This document shows positions 58,301 through 64,000 of a DNA stretch of 64,000 bases, in pieces (position 1 is the first letter of the stretch; each line of letters begins with the position of its first letter). The stretch covers positions 2,777,001 through 2,841,000 of the forward strand of contig CM051034.1 of the NCBI GenBank assembly GCA_027627225.1, in the 5' to 3' direction. The notes under the pieces are model-generated. The model was not told the origin of the DNA, ran no database searches, and saw only the letters and a list, made by a program, of their open reading frames with translations. Origin of the DNA: Congeria kusceri (lineage: Eukaryota > Mollusca > Bivalvia > Myida > Dreissenidae). The translations under genes and the position numbers were made by a program.

Positions 58301-61300
58301 TACCTTCATTATCATCATCATCATCAGCATCAGCATCAGCATCATACGCTCATCATCATCATCATTATGATTGCCACCATCATCATCATCATTATCATCA
58401 TTACCATCATCATAATCATCATTACCATCATCATCATCATCATAACCATAATCATCATTACCATCATCATAATCATCTTTACCATCATCATAACCATAAT
58501 CATTATTACCATCATCATCATCATAACCATAATCATCATTACCATCATCATAATCATCATTACCATCATCATCATCATAACCATAATCATCATTACCATC
58601 ATCATAATCATGATTACCATCATCATCATCATCATAACCATAATCATTATTACCATCATCATCATCATTATGACCATCATCATCATCATGACCATCGTTA
58701 TCATCATTATGACCATCGTTATCATCATTACCATCATCATCATCATCATGACCATCGTTATCATTATTATGACCATCATCATCATCATTACCATCATCAT
58801 CATCATTATGACCATCATCATCATCATTATGACCATCATCATCATCATTATGACCATCATCATCATTATGACCATCATCATCATCATTATGACCATCATC
58901 ATCATCATTATGACCATCATCATCATCATCATGACCATCGTTATCATCCTTATCATTACAATGATCATCGTCATCATCAACATCATCATAACCATCGTTA
59001 TCATCATCACCATTACAATGATCATCATAATCATTACCACCATCTTCGTCGTCGTCATCATCATAATCACTATCATGAGATGTGTTCTTTATTCAAATTT
59101 CCTGCATTTAACAGAAGATAAAGAGTTGTTCTTATGTTGTATTTATTGACCGTATAAATATTTGGTGTAATTTTCAAATGACTAACTATACTTTGAAACG
59201 CTTAATATATGGATCGAATTTATGAATCACTCTGTTTTAAACGTGTGCATTATTTCACCATTCCGCGAGTTGATTAAATGTGAATACCTTCACCTTTTCA
59301 TCTACTTAAAGTGATTGATATACACGTACATGTATATGAACACAGTGGGTGGAAATAAATGTTGAAACATTTTTACGAGTGTGGAAGTTAGATAAATATT
59401 AATACAAAATAACACGAATTTTTATTGCATTCATTACATTCACTCATTCACTTACTAATTTACTTATTTCTTTACTCACTCACTCACTCGCTCATTCACT
59501 TACGCACGCTTTCGCTCCCTTACTAATTCACTAATTAACTTACTCACTCACGCACGCATTCACTCACTTACTCACTCACTCAATCACTCAATCACCACTC
59601 ATTCAATCACTTCTCACTTATTCCATACTCATTCACTTACGCACTAACTCACTCATTCTTCACTCACTCACTCACTCACTCACTCACTCACTCACTCACT
59701 CACTCACTCACTCACTCACTCACTCACTCACTCACTCACTCACTCATTAATTTTTCATTCGTTAAAATGAGTAATTAGGAATATGGGTTCACTTTACACT
59801 CCCTATCACTGTTCTCCCTTTCCCCATCTTGTTTAAAACATACCATTTTCTTCCATGACTCAAACGCGTTAAAACACTGCTATAACCAACTTCCTTAAGA
59901 ACACGACAACGCGGAAGATGCCGTTAGGGTTTTCAGTATATAAACATACAACTTATTCCCGATATTAACTCTAAAAACTATTTACGAACAAACCGTGTGA
60001 CGTTTTTGACAAATTTCTCATTAGTTACACGGTTTCCTTGTGATTAACTTTTAAATACTCACAAATAATTGTTCTTCCGCGCAACTCGACATTCCCAGCG
60101 TAGTTTGTGGCGTGTTTTGTGACCGACTTCAGCGCGATATTGGCCTGCGTTGACGCGTTCACCGTCAGCATGATCGGCGCGAACGTTTTGAACGTCGCCA
60201 GCGGTACTTCGAATATCGGAGTGGAATGGTTCACCAACAGTACACCGGTCTTAGTCAGTGAAATTTCCTGGTCTGTTGTTATGCTGCAAAAAGAAACAGA
60301 TTATATTATATCGTATACATACTGTAGTGCTACTCAAAGCAGTAATATCATAATCACCCTCGTCTATGTCGTTGTCGTCATCCTCATTATTCATCAGTAT
60401 CATCGTCGTCGTCGTCGTCATCGTCATCATCATAAAAGTTATAATCATCACAACTTCAATTATCATTATCATCATCATCATCAACATCATCACTTTCACA
60501 ACCATCATCACCACCATCATTAGTGTTTAATTTAGAAGGGCATAGGGGCATGGCGCTTGATTTGGAAAAGGGGCATTATGTGCGCGGCGAAACTGTTAAA
60601 AAGAGCACATCAGATTTAAATAGTTTATCTTAAAGTATTACTGACTGATTTCATTTATATATTTGATGATTATTAAGTCAATTTATTAACACATTTTAAT
60701 TTTCCAATATTATAAGTTCTTATTATTAAGTTATATTATTCGTAAAGATCAGAAAAATTACTTATTTTTATCCAATGGGCAATCAAACAAGACATCTTTT
60801 AAACTAAAACGGTTCACGGGCAAGTTAAAATCAAGTTTATTAATGGAAAAATCCTATTACTCTGGTATAATTTTTATTTTTCATATTTTTATTGTAGGAA
60901 ATATTTTTATTTTCATAATTATGGTTTATATGAATTATGATGTTGATGATGACCTTGCTACTACTATTTTGATTAATGATGAAAAGCAAATGTCAAGACA
61001 GAACATTAAGAACACAAACATTGAAATTCGGATTTAAATGATTTATCCGAATATGTTATTCCGAAATTATAGCTAGTTCTGCAGTTCGTTTCTTTCATGG
61101 ATTTTTTTGTTATTATTGGCAGAAACATGTATACACATGTATTTTTCATAGTTTATAAATAAAGACGACATTGAGTCTACATTTTTATGCATTCTGCCCT
61201 TTGAAATCACGTTTATCATTAAAATTCACGAAACAAAAACATGTTAGAAATTGCAAATGAAAAGCAGACAATTTACGCTCATTTTTTTTGTATCTGGACA

Positions 61301-64000
61301 CAAACTCGTAATCTGACTGCCCCTACTGCTGATCTTATCAGGTGGTCAAAGATTAAATTATAATAATAATCACAATCAACGCCATTAATGCGTCATCATC
61401 AGCAGCATATCATCAATAGCATCATCATCAACAGCAGCATATTATCACATCATCATCAAATCATCATTATCATCACCATCATTGAAACAACCATTATAAT
61501 TCCTGAAATGAGACTTTTATATTTGATTTGCGACACTAATTATCCCATCAGCCGCTCGTGACCTACGTGTACTCGTGCGTGATTCTCGTGTTGACGTCCA
61601 TCTCCATCACGTATTTCTTGATGACGGGTTTGTTGTCCACCTTGTATATGACCAGCTCCCTGAAAACGCAATGGCCTTCAACTCAGAGAGTATGACCAAA
61701 TGTCGGCATTGTTAAATGTCAACTTAAATAAAGTGCGGAGTTTCTAAATCTGGGCCCGTATTCACCAAACTATTCTTAGACTTAAAGGGACTTATTCACG
61801 TATTTTTCGCATTTTTTGAAGTATGCCATTAAATGTTTTAAATGATTTAAGCATCGGAACTAAGAATCTACGTATAATAACAAGAAAAGTATTAAGAAAA
61901 AAAAACGAAATAAAAAGGTCCACCGGGGTTCTGACCCGGGACCTCTACATTAAAAGGCTATCGCTTTAACCACTCGGCCATTCTGACTTCCATATATCAT
62001 CCTGCATTATTTTCTTTAAGTAAGTGTTCCACGTGATATCAACAGCTTCAGCGAAAATAACAGAAATACTCCAAATTATTCCATTGTTTAGCGTTACAAA
62101 CGCTTTATAATTTTATCAATTTAAATTGATGATTACTCATGAACTAAAACGGTTTTATACTATAATTCTAGGTCCGTAGTGTTATTTCACTCCCTTGTAT
62201 ACACTGTTCTTTTATTTTTGGAATCGGTGACAAAAAGTTGAAAAATTGTCAATTCGTCAATCTGTGAACAGGTCCCTTTAAGACTAAGAAATTAAGAATA
62301 TTATTGAGTGTTCTATTGTATTAAAGAGCGCTCTAAACGTGAGTATTACTTCGTATTCACAAACTTAATAATTACACAATTCTTTATTTAGAACGATTTA
62401 TCAATGACATAAGCAGCGTTGGTTCCCAGCATATTTGCGAACGCAGAATTATTTTTCTTGAATGTAAGTATGTTCTTTATTCTTAAATATAGAATGAAAC
62501 TCCAGAGACATGATCAGGAGAAAAACCTTTATTACCATCCGCTGGTCCTTTATTTAAGGCAAATAACGAATTGCCAATACAATACAGGAAAATGCATACA
62601 ACACAATACAATACATAAAAATGTTTAAAACTGGGGTCACCGCCTTGGAGCGGTCAATGCAACGCATTGGAGTTTAAACCGGTTTAAAAGGCATGCCGAA
62701 CATCACACTTAGCCCAGAAAATCTAAGAATAGGCCCTGGTCAGGTTCCGTTAGGGGTCCGTTTAAACAAAGGAAGCTTCAATCGGAGCAACAGATAGGGC
62801 TCTTATTTGCGTAAATACCGAATGCTGAAACAACATTTACTCAATTTAATTAAAATTTAATGCGTGCCTAAACTCAATTCATATGCTAAATGCTCAGTAA
62901 TGCATTCATAAAGATAACAAGTAAGATTTAACAGGTAGCTTCCAAGAGTTTACAGGTGAGAAATATTCTGTCTCTGATGCATAAGCATGTCACCTTACAT
63001 GTAGTAGGATATCTGACTGTAGCCATGGCAGTTGTGACACCGGAACAGGAAGTCCTTTCCGTTATAGGTGGCGTTGCTGTCGGTGTCAACATCCGGTTCA
63101 TATTTTCCGGTGCGTTTATACAGATTCACGGTTTTATGCGCCTGAAAGTAGATATAAGGCGTGTAGTGAGAAATGCATGTGCGTACAGTGTCGTCCCGGA
63201 TTAGCCTGTGCAGTCCGCATTCCGCCTACAGTGGATTTATGTCTTGAAGAGACTTACTTGAAACAGAACATATCATAAAAGCGGAGATTGCCGTCACGGA
63301 TTTGCCTGTGCGGACTGCACAGGCTAATCCGGGGCGACACTTAACGCACATGCATTAAGCCCGGTTTTCCCACGACACGTTCCATATCATTTGTTTTAGT
63401 TCATTCTATCCAATGAAAGAGTGAGCAAATAGTATAATGTATTAATGACGCAGCCATGTAATGATTGCATATGATGGCATACTGCACTTTATTCATGGCT
63501 ATTTGATCTAATATGAATTATGCCGCTTTAATATCCATTCTAACATGAGACTCGCTGATTTTTCTATAGACAAAGAACACAATTATCGGTGTTCAACTAC
63601 CCAATAGACAACGCAAAAACGCATTCTGAGCGGAGCACGGTAATATGTAGTTCTCATTTCAATTGCAAAAATATTTGTCAGATCATGTTAGAATCGAAAT
63701 AATTTTCGCATTATCGCTGTTTATCGGCCAATAAATAACTCTTTGTCGTTCTGATGCGTGGCTATTAAACAAATCGGGCGAACGCCCTCGTGGTTTAATT
63801 CCTCCGCATCAGAACTCGAAATCGTTGTTTATTGGCCAGTAAACAACGATAAATCGAAAATTATTTCTTAAATGAAATCTGAATTTTATAAGCCGTATGG
63901 AAGTTGGTCTTTCGCGTTCAAACTCAATCTACCAATCACCTTAAACTTGTAACGAACTGACCTGGTCCTCCCCCATATTGTTGAATGGAATATTCCGGGT
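40029..64000 (-). CDS. Intact 19-exon gene, unknown extracellular cassette protein, 5' partial
   Basis: Reading the minus strand from the right edge, exons are 64000-63962, 63141-62999, 61659-61567, 60283-60063, 58084-57883, 53249-53115, 51721-51542, 51136-50925, 50352-50005, 49739-49589, 48799-48585, 47384-47318, 46958-46470, 46097-45832, 45460-45361, 43068-42887, 42267-42070, 41526-41345 and 40301-40029. Their total is 3696 bases, exactly divisible by three: 1231 codons and TAG. All junctions have GT-AG sites and agreeing phases. The product is rich in N-x-S/T sites and Cys pairs, with RRKR and RKKR sites. I do not recognise the family. About four diverged copies of a cassette are visible: helix, CG/CN-containing turn, Y/F-rich strand with D/E, WC...C motif, Leu-rich helix. 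A secreted or ectodomain protein is inferred; no membrane span is seen in this part. Confidence 0.8.
40690..41340 (-). repeat. Tandem array of an exon 3' end plus donor, about eight copies
   Basis: ACCTGAATGGTATTTCTAAG and a following GAGTTAACGTCCTTGGC recur at about 66-97 base spacing, leading up to the real exon boundary at 41345. On the minus strand several copies keep CAG|GTAAG. Confidence 0.8.
41345..42267 (-). CDS. Exons 17-18: fourth cassette
   Basis: Exon 42267-42070 reads SVWKEKVVKCTKMILKYLAR, SVHSLACHDGRVCVENTQIY. Exon 41526-41345 reads TTATYKHDNVDELIFGGADN, LLEIVEQELAWRAVGNVDVY and SAKDVNSLRNTIQ before GTAAGT. The 3' end of exon 18 with its donor is the source of the repeat array at 40690-41340. 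Confidence 0.7.
42887..43068 (-). CDS. Exon 16: Cys-rich cassette part
   Basis: Reads HCWKTDNTFCVETHESRYNV, SVILQRRLTSAAGTGKLSRA and IEACVVDTCGGCPSAG before GTAAGA. HCW-x5-FC corresponds to the WCG-x5-C motif of exons 8 and 11, followed by the helix with R-L. Confidence 0.7.
43690..43830. repeat. ATC/CAT microsatellite
   Basis: A run of (CAT)n and (CGT)n triplets. The open frames across it are repeat artefacts. Confidence 0.85.
44150..44820. repeat. CCGTACC- and CCATACC-type simple repeats
   Basis: ACCGTACCTAACCGTACC-like units at 44155-44265 and CCATACCATCCATGCCATGC at 44740-44815, with unique AT-rich intron between. Confidence 0.75.
45361..46097 (-). CDS. Exons 14-15: third cassette
   Basis: Exon 46097-45832 reads DNLFRLAIALIRIAKSVRTQ, VGIGCKADRLYFDVRPITDE and NRLKLIQDMISQ. 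Exon 45460-45361 reads VVTARPDPVICNAPALGRDY, FYFNFDLDQEG. The ICNAPALG turn and FYFNFDLDQE strand correspond to ACG-turn plus Y/F strand of the other cassettes. Confidence 0.7.
46470..47384 (-). CDS. Exons 12-13: long beta region between cassettes
   Basis: Exon 47384-47318 reads VVQKALTMNITDVKDKQFLE. Exon 46958-46470, the longest, reads AARITLKAGGSLSAAVFTQY, DNVIDVCVKVQDGIQTNLAQ, DVSEHFKLHSFVSPGKRYIR and LVYLLDLSYDDFQGGLYVIS. Predominantly strands with one Cys. No family recognised. Confidence 0.7.
47640..48175. repeat. CAATAAACAACGATA family copies
   Basis: Two facing copies of the family seen at 15.3-16.4 and 63.5 kb, with GATCATGTTAGAATCGAAAT and ATCGTTGTTTATCGGTCAAT. Parts are inverted relative to each other, so the stretch can fold back. 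Confidence 0.65.
48585..49739 (-). CDS. Exons 10-11: second cassette with MDVACG and WCG-C-C
   Basis: Exon 49739-49589 reads SVNLTSVSPLLVGGAYPQGS, TMDVACGAFTGSVSQDDTER. Exon 48799-48585 reads LIEYPLTDVDFDPEGDTSAW, WCGVETRRCHGDCSLHSGD and MHMRLAARLQRLTKILPPSE, with donor GTCAGA. It parallels exons 7-8 in order and motif. Confidence 0.7.
50005..50352 (-). CDS. Exon 9 with RRKR basic cleavage-like site
   Basis: Reads KLFILEAFDEDTSEFPNGRH, EISITQAKAFSPAVLETDDY and VCANFAYVAKNDTKVSACVA, then DRRKRSLLSRTRRSGHVEH and MVKELLEKL before GTACTC. RRKR|S and a second RTRR|S fit furin-type sites, suggesting that the chain is cut within this loop (inference). The final helix opens the next cassette. Confidence 0.7.
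50925..51136 (-). CDS. Exon 8: WCG-C-C motif and Leu-rich helix
   Basis: Reads LYQLWGDYVLFSAEERNATW, then WCGKPGRACVDCRDH, and STELAASVSRLAKFIEAEW before GTGAGT. The WCG-x5-C-x2-C motif aligns with WCGVETRRCHGDC of exon 11, and the STELAASVSRLAKF helix with MHMRLAARLQRLTKI. This is part of the repeated cassette. Confidence 0.7.
51542..53249 (-). CDS. Exons 6-7: strand region and first helical Cys cassette
   Basis: Exon 53249-53115 reads TINAVSTGDTIKRCNRVYVY and ETDFSVDAFGIHIW, with donor GTACGC splitting the Trp codon. Exon 51721-51542 reads VKVMDSLSRKINILEAGLSH, TCHADCHEDNFEK and VTMETACGYPSKKLTRND. The METACG helix-turn recurs as MDVACG in exon 10. Confidence 0.7.
51743..52688. mobile_element. 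MITE-like element with TTTAAAGGG ends
   Basis: The left end TTTAAAGGGCCCTGTTCACA and right end AAGTCCCTTTAA are inverted. The interior has no coding frame but carries three AAATCCGGACAC/GTCCGGATTTA motifs. Similar ends bound 61782-62282. Confidence 0.5.
53830..54720. repeat. Tandem repeat, unit about 140 bp, six copies
   Basis: Lines with GCAATCCCAAGCGAGGTCT, GGTATCTATGTATGAAGTTT and GTGACCTTGACCTTGACC repeat with drift and end in GCCAGCCCGCCCGCCC. A common molluscan repeat type; the family name is not known to me. Confidence 0.75.
55967..56720. repeat. Tandem repeat, unit about 123 bp, six copies
   Basis: GGAAACTGCTAGAGCAGCAC through ACTAAGACGGTTTACAT recurs at 122-123 base spacing. It lies in the long intron between exons 5 and 6 of the minus gene. 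Confidence 0.9.
56906..57210 (+). mobile_element. tRNA-derived SINE, plus orientation
   Basis: Flanked by AATAACCGCA at 56896-56905 and 57211-57220. The head TTCCCGGCTAGCTCAGTTGG with B-box GAGTTCGAACCC is followed by a ~200-bp body and an (AAAC)n tail. The second, inverted copy is at 22805-23104. Confidence 0.88.
57443..57970 (-). repeat. 88-bp minisatellite derived from exon 5 and its donor
   Basis: Six copies at exactly 88-bp spacing: CATGTCGATGTCCTTCTGCG starts at 57470, 57558, 57646, 57734, 57822 and 57910 or within a base. The rightmost overlaps exon 5. Confidence 0.92.
57883..58084 (-). CDS. Exon 5, whose donor end seeds an 88-bp minisatellite
   Basis: Reads SFVEGKPTKNEVTVYNWTAT, RTFNATFAFFQNMTITPYIS and WAQKDIDMKLGPPVQI, then AG|GTATGT. 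The last 88 bases, donor included, are repeated five more times downstream on the minus strand (57443-57882). Only use of the first donor (57882) keeps the frame into exon 6; each extra unit adds 88 bases and shifts it. Confidence 0.75.
58150..59080. repeat. Long (CAT)n-type microsatellite
   Basis: Degenerate ATCATCATTACC and ATGACCATCATC units over about 900 bases. It gives long open frames on both strands that encode only I/T/H or M/V runs and are not genes. Confidence 0.95.
59430..59755. repeat. (CACT)n microsatellite
   Basis: CACTCACTCACT runs flanked by degenerate TCATTCACTTAC-type copies. Confidence 0.95.
60063..61659 (-). CDS. Exons 3-4: beta-strand rich region
   Basis: Exon 61659-61567 reads ELVIYKVDNKPVIKKYVMEM and NTRITHEYT. 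Exon 60283-60063 (acceptor TTTGCAG, donor GTGAGT) reads EISLTKTGVLLVNHSTPIFE, FKTFAPIMLTVNASTQANIA and NYAGNVELRGRTII. Long alternating strands and three N-x-S/T sites suggest an extracellular sheet or barrel. No family assigned. Confidence 0.7.
60395..60525. repeat. (CAT)/(CGT) microsatellite
   Basis: A CATCGTCGTCGTCGTCATCG run in the intron before exon 4 of the minus gene. A similar short one lies at 61385-61480. Confidence 0.85.
61782..62282. mobile_element. Inverted-end element carrying a tRNA-like segment
   Basis: The ends are TTAAAGGGACTTATTCACG and CTGTGAACAGGTCCCTTTAA. Inside, on the minus strand at about 61925-61985, is GAATGGCCGAGTGGTTAAAG with GTCCCGGGTCAGAACCCCGG, the A-box and T-arm of a Leu/Ser-type tRNA. 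The anticodon arm does not pair well, so this is a tRNA-derived element, not a gene. Confidence 0.6.
62999..64000 (-). CDS. Exons 1-2 in window: N-terminal strands with CHNCHG
   Basis: Exon 64000-63962 (RNIPFNNMGEDQ, donor GTCAGT) is cut by the window edge. Exon 63141-62999 (acceptor TTTCAG, donor GTAAGG) reads AHKTVNLYKRTGKYEPDVDT and DFLFRCHNCHGYSQISYY. The CHNCHG motif is a close Cys pair. Phase 0 between the two. Confidence 0.65.
63165..63372. mobile_element. Fold-back repeat with GCCTGTGCAGTCC core
   Basis: GCATGTGCGTACAGTGTCGT and GCCTGTGCAGTCCGCA on the left are inverted on the right as TGCGGACTGCACAGGC and ACTTAACGCACATGC. This is the same family as 20690-20880. Confidence 0.75.
63538..63870. 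repeat. CAATAAACAACGATA family copy
   Basis: GATACTCGCT-like start, GATCATGTTAGAATCGAAAT, and facing ATCGTTGTTTATTGGCCAGT and CAACGATAAATCG. Lies between exons 1 and 2 of the minus gene. Confidence 0.65.

Noticed and set aside
58271..59149. Very long open frames on both strands (about 290 and 240 codons)
   Set aside because: They translate the CAT-type microsatellite into I/T or M/V runs. No splice or coding signal supports them.
61925..61990. Possible tRNA-Leu/Ser gene on the minus strand
   Set aside because: The anticodon stem pairs poorly and it lies inside an inverted-end repeat element.
62490..62800. Conserved-looking GGGTCACCGCCTTGGAGCGG segment as an RNA gene
   Set aside because: It feels like a bivalve dispersed repeat from memory, but there is no second copy in this window and no clear fold or box. 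Not supportable.

Overview
This is animal (eukaryotic) DNA, AT-rich, with short exons in long introns and many small repeats. The repeats point to a bivalve mollusc, most likely a dreissenid mussel. The cues are fold-back repeats containing GCCTGTGCAGTCCGCA, a recurring family built on CAATAAACAACGATA, and SINEs with a tRNA head and an AAAC tail. The organism call rests on memory of repeat families and was not checked by search.

Bases 1760-36161, plus strand, hold one very large multi-exon locus. In order, its exons encode: a helical module like the N-terminal domain of large lipid transfer proteins (vitellogenin/MTP/apolipophorin type); a long run of helical and beta-rich exons; a KKKR basic site; a PAN/apple-like Cys module; several beta-sandwich repeats marked by D-T/S-T/S-P-P; a cadherin-like segment; EGF-like modules; a probable membrane span; and a cytoplasmic tail with a tandem array of NPxY motifs. 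The exon block of 6.4-12.7 kb recurs at 21.0-26.9 kb, so a partial tandem duplication is built in. The locus looks decayed. There are in-frame stops in several exons, frameshifts at about 18.6, 21.4, 27.6, 29.5, 34.9 and 35.65 kb, and a 1.4-kb Ty3/Gypsy-like LTR element inside an exon with a CCGGA target duplication.

Bases 36162-40028 are the gap between convergent genes and hold palindromic elements and simple duplications.

Bases 40029-64000, minus strand, hold 19 exons of a second gene whose 5' end lies beyond the right edge. Every junction keeps phase and no stop interrupts it: 1231 codons plus TAG. I do not recognise the family. It looks extracellular (many N-x-S/T sites and paired cysteines, RRKR and RKKR sites) and contains about four diverged copies of one cassette. 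Its introns hold microsatellites, minisatellites, a SINE and MITE-like elements.

A theme across both genes is local tandem duplication of exon-intron boundaries, at about 4.2, 14.4, 15.3-16.4, 40.7-41.3 and 57.4-57.9 kb. It leaves arrays of decoy splice sites.
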